Assembly (NCBI RefSeq): GCF_034119845.1
Contig: NZ_CP139420.1
Location: forward strand, 1,094,001-1,158,000
Direction: 5' to 3'
DNA length: 64,000 nucleotides
From: Flavobacterium sp. NG2
GTDB taxonomy: Bacteria; Bacteroidota; Bacteroidia; Flavobacteriales; Flavobacteriaceae
Shown here: positions 9,499-19,354 of the stretch, in pieces
How positions within the stretch are numbered: position 1 is the stretch's first letter
Layout: each line of letters opens with the position of its first letter
The notes under the pieces: generated by a model
Told to the model about the DNA's origin: nothing
The model's database searches: none
Seen by the model: the letters and a program-made list of their open reading frames with translations, nothing else
Program-made: the position numbers and the translations under genes

Positions 9499-9577
9499 CC
9501 CTAGCCCTGATAGAAGCGGCATCCTTGTGGGGGCTGGCCTATGGCCCCCACAAGATAGAGCGGATAGCAGGATTAGC
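9499..9577 (+). repeat. Structured palindromic element, copy 1
   Basis: Outer arms CCTGATA (9506-9512) and TAGCAGG (9565-9571) enclose a purine-rich region and a perfect 11-bp inner stem, CTTGTGGGGGC (9524-9534) with GCCCCCACAAG (9544-9554). A second copy lies in reverse orientation at 15952-16026, with two base pairs changed on both sides of the stem. It sits inside the nuo transcript between nuoH and nuoI. Confidence 0.8.
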
Positions 9578-9599
9578 TACAAAAAATAAAAATTAAAAA

Positions 9600-10145
9600 A
9601 TGGCAATAGAAACCATATCCTTATCGGGAAGAAAAAAGCAAGTCTCTCACAAAGAGATGAGTTTTTTAGAACGGATGTACATCATTGCAATCTTTAAGGG
9701 ATTGTGGATTACATTAAAGCATTTGTTTTCAAGAAAAGTTACGATTCAGTACCCTGAGCAGGTGCGTACGATGAGTCCGGTGTACCGAGGGCAACACCAG
9801 TTGAAACGCGATGAGCAAGGGAGAGAAAATTGTACAGCTTGTGGGTTGTGTGCGCTTTCGTGTCCTGCTGAAGCGATTACGATGAAGGCTGCGGAGCGTA
9901 AGCCTGATGAAAAACATTTGTACCGTGAGGAAAAATATGCTGAAATCTACGAAATCAATATGTTGCGTTGTATTTTTTGTGGGTTGTGCGAAGAGGCTTG
10001 TCCTAAAGACGCGATTTATTTAACTACTTCGAAGGTGTTAGTTCCAGCGAGCTACGATAGGGAAGATTTCATTTTTGGTAAAGACCGTTTGGTAATGCCC
10101 TTAGATGTAGCCATGAAAAATACTCAACTTAAAAACGCTAATTAA
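9600..10145 (+). CDS. nuoI: NADH-quinone oxidoreductase subunit I
   Basis: Ferredoxin-like peripheral subunit with two [4Fe-4S] clusters (N6a and N6b) that pass electrons toward NuoB. The two motifs are CTACGLCALSCPAEAI and CIFCGLCEEACPKDAI, with the third cysteine set complete in both. An N-terminal amphipathic helix anchors it to the membrane arm in the family. The stop TAA overlaps the nuoJ ATG by one base (TAATG), suggesting translational coupling. Confidence 0.96.
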   Translation: MAIETISLSGRKKQVSHKEMSFLERMYIIAIFKGLWITLKHLFSRKVTIQYPEQVRTMSPVYRGQHQLKRDEQGRENCTACGLCALSCPAEAITMKAAERKPDEKHLYREEKYAEIYEINMLRCIFCGLCEEACPKDAIYLTTSKVLVPASYDREDFIFGKDRLVMPLDVAMKNTQLKNAN

Positions 10146-10657
10146 TGTCAACAATACTTATTATATTTTGTGTTTTGGCGGCCATCACTTTATCGACAGC
10201 TTTTTTGACTGTTTTTAGCCGAAATCCTATACACAGTGCACTTTATCTTGTGATTTGTTTTTTCTCGATTGCAGGTCATTACTTATTATTAAATTCTCAG
10301 TTTTTAGCGATTGTACACGTGATAGTATATTCGGGTGCGATTATGATTTTGTTCCTGTTTACGATTATGTTGATGAATTTGAACGAAAAAAAGGAAGTGC
10401 ACCGTCCGCGTGTGACTCGATTGGGTGCTATTGTGGCTTTCAGTTTGGTGTGCTTGGTATTAATCAAAGTGTTTATTGATTCGAAACCGATTGTGGGTGA
10501 ATACACCACAACAGGCGAAGATTACCAATCTATAAAAGTACTTGGAAAAGTATTGCTGAACGAATACATGGTGCCATTTGAATTTGCTTCTATCTTATTA
10601 TTAGTAGCAATGATTGGAGCTGTTTTACTATCTAAAAAACAAAAAACCGAAAAATAA
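10145..10657 (+). CDS. nuoJ: NADH-quinone oxidoreductase subunit J
   Basis: Small membrane-arm subunit with five predicted helices in 170 residues. The family-typical segments [18 protein letters not shown] (helix 3, with the pi-bulge region) and the early [14 protein letters not shown] are seen. Start and stop both overlap neighbours by one base in TAATG junctions, so nuoI, nuoJ and nuoK are probably co-translated. Confidence 0.95.
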   Translation: MSTILIIFCVLAAITLSTAFLTVFSRNPIHSALYLVICFFSIAGHYLLLNSQFLAIVHVIVYSGAIMILFLFTIMLMNLNEKKEVHRPRVTRLGAIVAFSLVCLVLIKVFIDSKPIVGEYTTTGEDYQSIKVLGKVLLNEYMVPFEFASILLLVAMIGAVLLSKKQKTEK

Positions 10658-10977
10658 TGGGCAATATATTAAACGAAATAGGTATTGAAAATTATATTTT
10701 TCTTTCAGTAATCCTTTTTTGTATTGGGATTTTTGGAGTATTGTACCGCCGTAATGCTATTATTGTATTTATGTCTATCGAAATTATGTTGAATGCTGTT
10801 AACTTATTGTTTGTGGCTTTCTCTACCTATCATCAGGATGCGCAAGGGCAAATTTTTGTCTTTTTCTCGATGGCGGTTGCTGCTGCCGAAGTAGCGGTAG
10901 GACTAGCGATTTTGGTATCGATTTTCAAGAATATAGGTTCGATAAGCATCGACAAATTAAAAAATTTAAAAGGATAA
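10657..10977 (+). CDS. nuoK: NADH-quinone oxidoreductase subunit K
   Basis: Three-helix membrane subunit (106 residues), homologous to MrpC. The two conserved buried glutamates of the proton path are seen in the helices containing [10 protein letters not shown] and [12 protein letters not shown]. The ATG overlaps the nuoJ stop by one base, and six bases separate it from nuoL. Confidence 0.96.
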   Translation: MGNILNEIGIENYIFLSVILFCIGIFGVLYRRNAIIVFMSIEIMLNAVNLLFVAFSTYHQDAQGQIFVFFSMAVAAAEVAVGLAILVSIFKNIGSISIDKLKNLKG

Positions 10978-10983
10978 ACTATA

Positions 10984-12867
10984 ATGAATACAAATTTAGC
11001 TTTACTCTTATTATTAGCTCCTTTTTTAGGGTTTTTATTTAATATTTTCTTCGGGAAAGCGGTTGGTAAAACAGCATCAGGAATTATAGGAACTTTGACG
11101 GTTGCTTTTTCTTTTGCCGTGACACTTTACTTTTTCTCTCGCATTAATGCCACTCAAGAAGCCATCCAAGTTTCCTTATTTGATTGGATTCAGATTAGCC
11201 ATTTCAAAGTAGACTTTGGTTTTTTATTAGACCAATTATCGGTGCTTTGGTTATTGTTTGTAACGGGAATTGGTTCTTTGATTCACTTATACTCCATCAG
11301 CTATATGCACGACGATGAGAATATGCACAAGTTTTTTGCGTATTTGAATCTGTTTATCTTCTTTATGATTAGCTTGGTGATGGGTAGCAACTTATTGGTG
11401 CTGTTCATTGGTTGGGAAGGTGTTGGATTATGCTCGTATTTATTGATTGGATTTTGGCACAAAAATCAAGACTACAATGATGCGGCTAAGAAGGCTTTTA
11501 TCATGAACCGTATTGGGGATTTAGGATTGCTAATTGGGATTTTCATCTTAGGTTCGATGTTTTCGACTTTGGATTATGCTAGTTTGAAAACGGCAATCTC
11601 TGCCGCTTCTAACATGGATTTAACTTTATTATCGGTTGCGGCTTTCTGTTTGTTCATTGGAGCTTGTGGAAAATCAGCGCAAATCCCATTATACACTTGG
11701 TTGCCTGATGCGATGGCGGGACCTACACCGGTTTCGGCTTTGATTCACGCGGCTACGATGGTAACGGCTGGAATTTTTATGATTACCAGATTGAACTATG
11801 TATTTGATTTGGCTCCAGAAGTTCAAAACATCATCGCCATTGTAGGTGCTGTTACTTCTCTTGTAGCTGCGACAATTGCATTAGTACAAACGGATATCAA
11901 GAAAGTATTGGCTTACTCAACAGTTTCTCAATTAGGACTTATGTTCTTGGCTTTGGGCTTAGGTGCTTATGAAGTAGCCGTTTTCCACGTGATTACACAC
12001 GCTTTCTTCAAGGCTTGTTTGTTCTTAGGATCAGGTTCTGTGATACACGCTTTGCATGGCGAACAAGACATGCGCAACATGGGTGGTTTGAAAAAATGGA
12101 TGGGAATCACTTTCATAACATTTTTAATTTCATCATTAGCAATTTCTGGAATTCCTCCTTTTTCAGGTTTCTTTTCGAAAGATGAAATCTTAATGGTAGC
12201 ATTTGAGCACAACAAAGTATTATGGGTTATTGCTTCGTTAGCGTCCTTACTTACGGCGTTCTATATGTTCCGTTTGTTATATTTGACATTCTTCAACGAT
12301 TTTAGAGGAACGGACAATCAAAAAAGTCATTTACACGAAAGTCCCGCTTTAATCACTTTCCCGTTAATTGTTTTGGCTATTCTAGCTGCAATAGGTGGAT
12401 TGATTAGTTTGCCAACCAATAGCTGGTTAAACGGATATTTAGCACCTTTATTTTCGAAAGAAGCACATGAAGCACACCACTTTGGAACACAAGAATATGC
12501 ACTTATGGCGATTGCAGTTGTTGGTGGATTGATTGGAATAGGAATTGCTTTTTCTAAATATTTGAAACAAAAACAAGTTCCTGAAGCAGACGAAGCGATT
12601 ACAGGTTTCTCAAAAACGCTTTACAACAAATATTATGTAGATGAAATTTACGATGCTGTTTTTGTAAAATCTATCAACAGTTTGTCTAGATTGTTTATCA
12701 ATTATATAGAAACTGGATTGTCATCAGTTGTTTTTGGATTTGGAAAATTAACTAACGAATTAGGCTATCAAGGAAAAAAAGTACACAGCGGAAGTATTGG
12801 ACTATACGTTTTTGCTTTTGTTTTAGGACTTTGTGCCATTGTAACCTATTTATTTTTAGCTCAATAA
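10984..12867 (+). CDS. nuoL: NADH-quinone oxidoreductase subunit L
   Basis: Distal antiporter-like proton pump, 627 residues, with about 16 helices and a C-terminal lateral helix. Key signatures are FIGWEGVGLCSYLLIGFW (the conserved TM5 glutamate), LPDAMAGPTPVSALIHAATM and the lysine-bearing helix with KKVLAYSTVSQLG. The C-terminal part (about residues 530-600) includes a soluble linker with YYVDEIYDAVFVK, consistent with the lateral arm. Nine bases separate it from nuoM. Confidence 0.97.
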   Translation: MNTNLALLLLLAPFLGFLFNIFFGKAVGKTASGIIGTLTVAFSFAVTLYFFSRINATQEAIQVSLFDWIQISHFKVDFGFLLDQLSVLWLLFVTGIGSLIHLYSISYMHDDENMHKFFAYLNLFIFFMISLVMGSNLLVLFIGWEGVGLCSYLLIGFWHKNQDYNDAAKKAFIMNRIGDLGLLIGIFILGSMFSTLDYASLKTAISAASNMDLTLLSVAAFCLFIGACGKSAQIPLYTWLPDAMAGPTPVSALIHAATMVTAGIFMITRLNYVFDLAPEVQNIIAIVGAVTSLVAATIALVQTDIKKVLAYSTVSQLGLMFLALGLGAYEVAVFHVITHAFFKACLFLGSGSVIHALHGEQDMRNMGGLKKWMGITFITFLISSLAISGIPPFSGFFSKDEILMVAFEHNKVLWVIASLASLLTAFYMFRLLYLTFFNDFRGTDNQKSHLHESPALITFPLIVLAILAAIGGLISLPTNSWLNGYLAPLFSKEAHEAHHFGTQEYALMAIAVVGGLIGIGIAFSKYLKQKQVPEADEAITGFSKTLYNKYYVDEIYDAVFVKSINSLSRLFINYIETGLSSVVFGFGKLTNELGYQGKKVHSGSIGLYVFAFVLGLCAIVTYLFLAQ

Positions 12868-12876
12868 TTATATACT

Positions 12877-14316
12877 ATGAACGTATCTCTTATATTAATA
12901 ATCCTTTTAGTTGGAGCCTTTATAACCTACCTTTCAGGGGATAAAATGGCCTCAAAAGTAGCCTTTATTTTCAGCGTTGTGGCTTTGGGTTATAGTTTGA
13001 TGTTGTTAAATCTATTCAACCTAGGTGAAAACATTAGTTATATAGCACCTTGGATTAATCAGCCTAAAGTTTCTTTAGCATTAGCAGCCGATGGTTTGGC
13101 GATGGCGATGTTGTTACTGACTACCGCTTTGACGCCGTTGATTATTTTATCTTCTTTTGGAACTACATTTAAAAATGCTAAAAGCATCTATGGTTTAATC
13201 TTATTCATGGCTTTTGCGATGGTGGGAACCTTCTTAGCAGCTGACGGACTTTTATATTATATCTTTTGGGAGCTAGCTTTGATTCCAATTTACTTTATCG
13301 CTTTAATTTGGGGTAACGGTGATGCCGAAGACCGTAAAGCGGCAGTAGTTAAATTCTTTATCTATACATTGGCGGGTTCGTTATTCATGCTAATTGCTTT
13401 TGTGTATTTGTACCAAAAAGCAGGTAGTTTAATAATCGAAGATTTATACAAATTAAACTTAACGGCTGACGAACAAGTTTGGATTTTTGCCGCCTTCTTT
13501 TTAGCCTATGCAATTAAGATTCCGTTGATTCCTTTTCATACTTGGCAAGCCAAGGTGTACCAAAAAGCACCAACTGTGGGAACCATGTTACTATCGGGAA
13601 TTATGTTAAAAATGGGATTGTACAGTGTAATCCGTTGGCAATTACCAATTGCACCAATAGCAGCCAAAGGTCATATGAATATCATGATAGGTCTTGGGAT
13701 TGCAGGTGTGATTTACGGTTCGATTGTAGCGTTACGTCAAAAAGATTTAAAAAAATTATTAGCGTATTCGTCACTTGCACACGTGGGGTTAATTGCAGCG
13801 GGAGCTTATGCTTTGAACCTTGACGGTTTGCGTGGAGCCGTTTTACAAATGATAGCACACGGTTTTGTAGTGGTTGGTTTATTCTTTGTAGCCGAAATCA
13901 TTTACAGAAGATACGAAACAAGAACGATTGCAGAGATGGGCGGAATTCGTTCTCAAACCCCTAAGTTTGCTTCTTTATTCATGATTTTAGTGTTGGCGTC
14001 AGTAGCTTTGCCTACGACTTTCAACTTTGTGGGTGAGTTTACTGTTTTATATAGTTTGTCACAAATCAATATTTGGTTCGCTGTATTAGGTGGAACCACC
14101 ATCATTTTAGGCGCTTACTATATGTTAAAAATGTACCAACATGTGATGTTAGGAGAAACCAATACGAAGGCTTTCGCCGAAGTGAATTTCAACGAGATAG
14201 CAGTGTTAGTAATTATCGTTGCGGTATTGTTCGTTTTTGGTTTGTATCCAAAACCGATTAACGATTTGATTACGCCGAGCTTGGAGAATATTCTAGCGGT
14301 GATCAATAGAAGTTAG
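12877..14316 (+). CDS. nuoM: NADH-quinone oxidoreductase subunit M
   Basis: Antiporter-like proton-pump subunit with about 14 helices in 479 residues. Seen are the TM5 glutamate in FWELALIPIYFIALIWG, the broken-helix region HTWQAKVYQKAPTVG and the lysine helix KDLKKLLAYSSLAHVG. The text after HTW (QAKVYQKA) departs from the usual LPDAH form found in NuoL and in many NuoM proteins. A 151-base AT-rich spacer precedes nuoN. Confidence 0.96.
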   Translation: MNVSLILIILLVGAFITYLSGDKMASKVAFIFSVVALGYSLMLLNLFNLGENISYIAPWINQPKVSLALAADGLAMAMLLLTTALTPLIILSSFGTTFKNAKSIYGLILFMAFAMVGTFLAADGLLYYIFWELALIPIYFIALIWGNGDAEDRKAAVVKFFIYTLAGSLFMLIAFVYLYQKAGSLIIEDLYKLNLTADEQVWIFAAFFLAYAIKIPLIPFHTWQAKVYQKAPTVGTMLLSGIMLKMGLYSVIRWQLPIAPIAAKGHMNIMIGLGIAGVIYGSIVALRQKDLKKLLAYSSLAHVGLIAAGAYALNLDGLRGAVLQMIAHGFVVVGLFFVAEIIYRRYETRTIAEMGGIRSQTPKFASLFMILVLASVALPTTFNFVGEFTVLYSLSQINIWFAVLGGTTIILGAYYMLKMYQHVMLGETNTKAFAEVNFNEIAVLVIIVAVLFVFGLYPKPINDLITPSLENILAVINRS

Positions 14317-14467
14317 ATTTAAGATTGAAGATTAACGATTTTTGATTTCAGAAGTAATCCGAATTCAATTATCATACAGAAGAGTAGATTAATAGTAAAA
14401 ATAAATTAGGGTATTAGCTGAAAATGATTTCAAATCAAATCACTAAATTCCTAAATCAACAAAAACA

Positions 14468-15838
14468 ATGAGTACATTAATAGCTATAATAGGACTAGGT
14501 ATTTTATGCCTTTTATTTGAAATTTTCGACTTCAGAAAAGCCATTATCCCGATAAGCATCATTGGCCTATTGGCTGTTTTGGGACTGAATGCAACTGAAT
14601 TCAGCAATCCAGCATCCTATTACAACAATATGATTGTGGTAAGTAAATTTTCAACTGCCTTCAGTGGTTTGTTTATTATTCTTGCCATTTTCTTGATTGC
14701 TTTGGGGCATAAATTTTATGAATTCCACCAATCTCAAATATCTGATTTTATTGCTATCAAAATATTTTTACTTGCAGGAGCAGTAGCCATGGTTTCTTTC
14801 GGGAACTTAGCGATGTTCTTTCTTGGAATCGAAGTCTTGTCTATCTCGTTATATGTTTTGGCGTCAAGCGACAGAAAAAATATAAAAAGCAATGAAGCCG
14901 GAATGAAATACTTCCTAATGGGATCTTTCGCTTCTGGAATCATCCTATTCGGAATCTGTTTGATCTACGGAGCCATGGGAACTTTTGACGTGATCGAAAT
15001 CAGTGAATTATCATATTCAGCTGAATTGCCTATCTGGTTTCCTATTGGAATCATCTTAGTAACCATCGGAATGTTCTTTAAGATCGCAGCAGTGCCTTTC
15101 CACTTTTGGGCTCCAGACGTGTACGAAGGTTCGCCAGCATTGACCACTGCTTTAATGAGTACCTTGGCCAAAGTTGTAGCTATTGCAACTCTATTCAAAT
15201 TACTAACGATAATGAATGCTGAAATTTCAGATCAATTTCAACTCGTAATCGTAATCGTATCTATGGCATCGATGACCGTGGGGAACATCATGGCCTTGCG
15301 CCAAGTGAATGTAAAACGTATGCTAGCCTTCTCAGGAATCTCGCATGCCGGTTTTATGTTAATGACTTTATTGAATACCGAAAACGCAGCAGGAACTTTA
15401 TTGTATTATACTTCGGCGTATGCGTTGGCAGGTATTGCAGCCTTCAGCGTGGTGTTATACGTGTGTTACAACAAACATAACGAGGACATCAACAATTTCC
15501 ATGGTCTAGGAAAAACAAACCCGCTATTGGCCGCTATATTGACAGCCTCATTATTGTCTATGGCAGGTATTCCTATATTCGCAGGATTCTTTGCAAAATT
15601 GTTTTTGTTCAACAACACTATCCAAGCTGGCTATTTATCATTAGTAATCGTAGCGGTAATCAACTCCATCATCAGTGTGGGCTATTACTTCAAACTCATC
15701 CTAGCGATGTACAACAAGGAGCCAAACGAAGCTAGAACAGCAACCCCAGTCGTAATCTATGCCGTAGCCATCATCGCTATTGTACTGAATATCGCCCTTG
15801 GTTTATTCCCATCGTTCGTTTTGGACTTATTAGGATAA
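14468..15838 (+). CDS. nuoN: NADH-quinone oxidoreductase subunit N
   Basis: Third antiporter-like pump subunit, 456 residues and about 14 helices. Signatures include FFLGIEVLSISLYVLA (TM5 glutamate), PFHFWAPDVYEGSPALTTA and the lysine helix with NVKRMLAFSGISHAGFML. It is the last nuo gene, and a strong terminator follows 36 bases after its stop. Confidence 0.97.
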   Translation: MSTLIAIIGLGILCLLFEIFDFRKAIIPISIIGLLAVLGLNATEFSNPASYYNNMIVVSKFSTAFSGLFIILAIFLIALGHKFYEFHQSQISDFIAIKIFLLAGAVAMVSFGNLAMFFLGIEVLSISLYVLASSDRKNIKSNEAGMKYFLMGSFASGIILFGICLIYGAMGTFDVIEISELSYSAELPIWFPIGIILVTIGMFFKIAAVPFHFWAPDVYEGSPALTTALMSTLAKVVAIATLFKLLTIMNAEISDQFQLVIVIVSMASMTVGNIMALRQVNVKRMLAFSGISHAGFMLMTLLNTENAAGTLLYYTSAYALAGIAAFSVVLYVCYNKHNEDINNFHGLGKTNPLLAAILTASLLSMAGIPIFAGFFAKLFLFNNTIQAGYLSLVIVAVINSIISVGYYFKLILAMYNKEPNEARTATPVVIYAVAIIAIVLNIALGLFPSFVLDLLG

Positions 15839-15873
15839 ACGCCCTCCCGAAATTTTCGGAAACCACATACATT

Positions 15874-15908
15874 ACAGCAATAGATCTTGATTTATTGCTG
15901 TTTTTTTT
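15874..15908 (+). terminator. Intrinsic terminator of the nuo operon
   Basis: ACAGCAATA (15874-15882) pairs with TATTGCTGT (15893-15901), followed by a run of T. Confidence 0.9.
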
Positions 15909-15951
15909 GTTTTTTTTGGAGCAGAAGGTTAGGTGGTTTCAGGAAGGATTG

Positions 15952-16026
15952 TTCCTGCCATTCGCTATATCTTGTGGCGGCTTAACGCCTGCCGCCACAA
16001 GGATGCCGCTGCTGTCAGGGCTAAGG
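15952..16026 (-). repeat. Structured palindromic element, copy 2 (reverse orientation)
   Basis: This is the reverse complement of the element at 9499-9577. The inner stem CTTGTGGCGGC (15971-15981) pairs perfectly with GCCGCCACAAG (15991-16001). The outer stem pairs CCTGCCA (15954-15960) with TGTCAGG (16013-16019), with the same internal mismatch as copy 1. Relative to copy 1, one inner pair is flipped G-C to C-G and one outer pair is T-A to C-G. Confidence 0.8.
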
Positions 16027-16033
16027 AGGGGAT

Positions 16034-16067
16034 TTTGTTTTTTGTAGGAATGTTTTTCTTATATTTG
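16034..16067 (+). promoter_or_regulatory. Candidate promoter of the NACHT gene
   Basis: A perfect -7 box TATATTTG at 16060-16067, with TTTG at 16034-16037 at a spacing of 22 bases, lies 65 bases before the ATG at 16133. Confidence 0.5.
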
Positions 16068-17302
16068 AGACAGAATAAAGTATGATATTTGTTATGCTAA
16101 CGAACTAATTAAATGTAATTTGAAAATAAACTATGGAAATAACATCATTTGTTAAAGGAATTATAAGCGGACAATTAACAAAATTGTTTACAAATATTAC
16201 CAAAGATTTTACTGAAGAAATAAAACATACTATTTCTAACAATATTTTAGAATATCAAGTCGAAGAATATAACAGAAATTCAATTTCTAAAACGTTACTT
16301 CACAGAGTAGAACCGAAACGATTAAAAGAATTTTATCAACCTTTATTTATACGTAAATGTGGTAAAACCAAAAGAAATGGAATTATTAATGAACATCGTT
16401 TATATTCTGGCATAAGAAATGAATCAAGAATAGCAACAAATTCGATCGCAAAGCTTTTTGAAAAAAATCAATTCGTAACTTTAATAGGAAATGCAGGAAG
16501 CGGAAAGAGTACAATTGTAAAATATCTATTTTTAAATTCAATCGATTCAGATTATAAAATTCCAATCAAAGTAGAATTAAGATATTTAAACGATCATAAT
16601 GGTTCATTAATTGACTTTATTAAGGAAAAGATATTTAAACTAAATAGATTATCGTCTGGTGATAATATAATTGAGAGGTTAATGAAATCAGGTGATTTTG
16701 TATTCTTTTTAGATGGATATGATGAGATAACATCTACTAAAAAAGAAAAACTCACAAAGGAAATTGATGACTTGGTTAAACTTTATAACAAAAATAATTA
16801 CTTACTTACATCTAGACCATATACAGAGATAGATTTACTTCCCTTATTTCACAATTTTGAAGTTTGTGAATTATCAGATGAGGATATTAATCAATTTATA
16901 GCTAAACAAATTCCATCTCAAGAAAAAGAACTGCAAGAGAAAATTATTGAGGCAATAAATAGTCCAGAAAATAGCGCGTATAAAACTTTTCTAAGCAATC
17001 CTTTATTGCTTTCGATGTTTATATTAACGTTTCAATCTTATTCCAGTATTCCTCAAAAAAGAAGTGCTTTTTATAGTCAAGTTTTTGACGCATTGTTCTC
17101 GGTTCATGATAGTATGTCCAAACTTGCTTTTGTCCGAGAGAAACAAAGTGGTTTATCAAAAGAACAAATTATTGAGGTTCTTGAACTATTCTCTTTCATA
17201 TCTTATTTTGAACAAAAATTTATCTTTACTAATCATTATTTAAATGAGAAATTAGATCTTATTAAAGATAAAAAGAAATCAATTGATTTTATAAATCATA
17301 AA

Positions 17303-17310
17303 TTAATTAA
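17303..17310 (+). repeat. Target-site duplication, left copy
   Basis: TTAATTAA directly before the IS end, matched by TTAATTAA at 18230-18237. Because the flanks are AT-rich, the duplication could be read as up to 11 bases; 8 is the value that keeps the terminal inverted repeats complete and the host frame intact. Confidence 0.8.
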
Positions 17311-18229
17311 TTCAAGTTGCTAGTTAATAGCCTTATTTAATTGTAGTCCAAAGACAAATAGTGTTAGTTTTATTAAAAAACCTTCTAATGTAACAGCATG
17401 AATTGTTCTTGGAAACATTTTCTTTATATCACTTATTGTTGTTTCTACTCTTTTCCTCATCTTGAGTTTTTCGTTTTTTTGTTCTAGCGTATCAATTCTT
17501 TTAGCATTTGACTTACGTTGAATTTTTAATAAGATGCATTTTTTATTTAATGCAATGTCTTCTAGTCCGTAATCTGTATAGGCACTATCACCATATAATG
17601 AAGCTTCTACATGTAATTTATCAATCATTTTCCCTAAAGCTTTTGCATCGCCAGTTTTTCCTGGCGTGAAATGAAAAGCTATTGGAATCCCATCCTTTGT
17701 GGTGAGTAATTGTACTTTTACTCCATAAAAATAACTTCGCATACTGGCAGTATAGCCTCTCCATTTATTACCTGAAACAATCTTACAATTTGTAATCCTC
17801 ATATTGTTGCAAACTGAAACAGGAAAAGAATCAATGATATAATGCATTTCACAACAGAAATCTTTAAAATAAGAACTTACTATCTCAAATAACTCGTATA
17901 AAAGTTTTCCAACTTTATGTAAACGTCTATTGAATCTACTCTTATCAAGCATATTAGGGATGAATCCATATTGTTTCATAAATTTTATAGCAGAGCAATG
18001 ATTACCATAAAAACTCGTTGAAGAAACTATTGCAGTCAAGATAATTTCGCTATCACTAACTTGTCTTCTTACATCTTCAACATGTTGAATTCCTTGTAAA
18101 ATATCATCTATTAAACAAAAAATTGATATAATTTTGTCTTTACAAAGCATTGGGGAGGTTTATTGGTTCGCAAAACAAATTTACTTAACCTCTGCTTTGT
18201 TTTTATACTACAGCAACTAGCAACTTGAA
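17311..18229 (-). mobile_element. IS982-family insertion sequence, 919 bp
   Basis: The element is bounded by 15-bp perfect inverted repeats, TTCAAGTTGCTAGTT at the left and its complement AACTAGCAACTTGAA at the right. It contains one transposase gene on the minus strand that fills most of its length. Flanking 8-base direct repeats mark the insertion. All parts look intact, so it may still be active. Confidence 0.92.
17320..18150 (-). CDS. IS982-family DDE transposase
   Basis: A 276-residue transposase with the family pattern: an N-terminal VSDSEIILTAIVSS segment, SRFNRRLHKVGKLL near residue 71, then a DDE nuclease core with D107 (YIIDSFPV), D188 (YGDSAYTDYG) and E236 (KRVETTISDIK). The conserved GYTASMRSYFYGVKV segment is present. 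Full-length with no frameshift. Its stop overlaps the premature stop of the NACHT fragment on the opposite strand, within the left inverted repeat. Confidence 0.94.
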   Translation of the reverse strand: MLCKDKIISIFCLIDDILQGIQHVEDVRRQVSDSEIILTAIVSSTSFYGNHCSAIKFMKQYGFIPNMLDKSRFNRRLHKVGKLLYELFEIVSSYFKDFCCEMHYIIDSFPVSVCNNMRITNCKIVSGNKWRGYTASMRSYFYGVKVQLLTTKDGIPIAFHFTPGKTGDAKALGKMIDKLHVEASLYGDSAYTDYGLEDIALNKKCILLKIQRKSNAKRIDTLEQKNEKLKMRKRVETTISDIKKMFPRTIHAVTLEGFLIKLTLFVFGLQLNKAIN

Positions 18230-18237
18230 TTAATTAA
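18230..18237 (+). repeat. Target-site duplication, right copy
   Basis: TTAATTAA after the right end of the IS, identical to 17303-17310. Confidence 0.8.
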
Positions 18238-18889
18238 TGATTTACAAGTTGCCATAGGAATAATTAATCAAGATGGAACAGAATTTACTTTTCCGCATCG
18301 TTCATTGCAAGAGTATTTTACAGCTACATATATATCATCATTAAAGAGTGTCGAGAACAAAAAAGTGGTTTACAAAAAAATAATAAATTCATTAACAAAA
18401 GACCATAGTTTTGGCATGAATTCAAAGGATAATTTTCATCTTCTGTTGTCAGAATTAGATGAGGAAGGTGTTATAAAATATGGTATTCTACCTTTTTTGA
18501 AAGATTACTTAAAAAAAGTCGAATTAAAAACTATCAACACAAATAAAATAATAGATAACTTCATTAATTTAAGAAGTGTGTATGAATCATTTTATTCTAT
18601 TATAAGAACTGACGATTTGATAAAAAAAAGTGAGTACTTTTCAGAACAATTTAGGAAGTACAATCCTCGTATTGAAGATGAAAAAAATGCTGATAAAGAA
18701 TCAGAAAAACTTTCAGAATTTGCAAGAGCAAAATTGGCAAAAGAAGACATTCAACCTTTTATTATAAGTTATAAAGAGAATATTAAACATAAAATCATTG
18801 AACTAGAAAATCACCTAGATGAACAAAATCAAAGTGACACGGACATAATATCCTTAATATAGTAAGTGTTTCGTACTTGTGTGTACAGG

Positions 18890-19354
18890 TTGTCAGTTCC
18901 TCAAAGTGTAGCTACTGCAAATGTCCCAGCTCCTCAAAGTGTAGCTGCTGCGCAAATGTCTCTGACTTTGCGCCACAATGATTGATAAATACAGTACTTT
19001 AGTCACTTGCGGAGGTTTCTCCTATCGTCGGAAAGACAAGATTGTGGTTACTGGGCTTTATAAATTTTATGACTCTTAGTATTTTTTCTGTGAGCCCCGA
19101 AGATTTCATGTTTCAACTTAGTACACAAAAGTTCGATAACTTGATGAGTCAGTTTGGCACCTCAAGTTGGGGTGGAATGCTGTTGAGTAAATGTCTTCGA
19201 CTTTGCGCCATAACGATTGGCAAGTACAGTGCTTTAGTTACTTTTGGAGATTGCTTTGCCTGTTCGCTATCGCTCGAGTCTTCCTGTCGTCTGAAAGACA
19301 AAATTGTGGTTACAGAGCTTTATAAACTTTGCTAATCTTTGTTATTTATATATA
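18890..19354. repeat. Degenerate repeats leading into the tandem array
   Basis: A short duplication of the phrase CTCCTCAAAGTGTAGCTG spans 18893-18961. A longer module beginning GACTTTGCGCCA at about 18965 recurs at about 19199 in diverged form, each ending in the phrase AAGACAAGATTGTGGTTAC that also recurs in every unit of the downstream array. Reading frames here show no protein-like features and I regard the segment as noncoding. Confidence 0.75.

Larger units (their letters stand above)
16133..18862 (+). pseudogene. NACHT-domain STAND NTPase gene split by an insertion sequence
   Basis: The gene is interrupted at codon 390 by the IS at 17311-18229. Removing the IS and one copy of the 8-base target duplication restores one uninterrupted frame of 600 codons: 390 before and 210 plus stop after. 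Visible are a roughly 110-residue N-terminal region, Walker A GNAGSGKST (119-127), Walker B FFLDGYDE (191-198), sensor motif LLTSRPY near 224, the NPLLLSMF helix near 289, and the post-NACHT motif FPHRSLQEYF in the second half. Bacterial NACHT proteins include antiphage defence sensors; that role here is inference. As it stands the N-terminal piece ends with NSSC at a stop inside the IS. Codon use is more AT-rich than in nuo. Confidence 0.9.
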
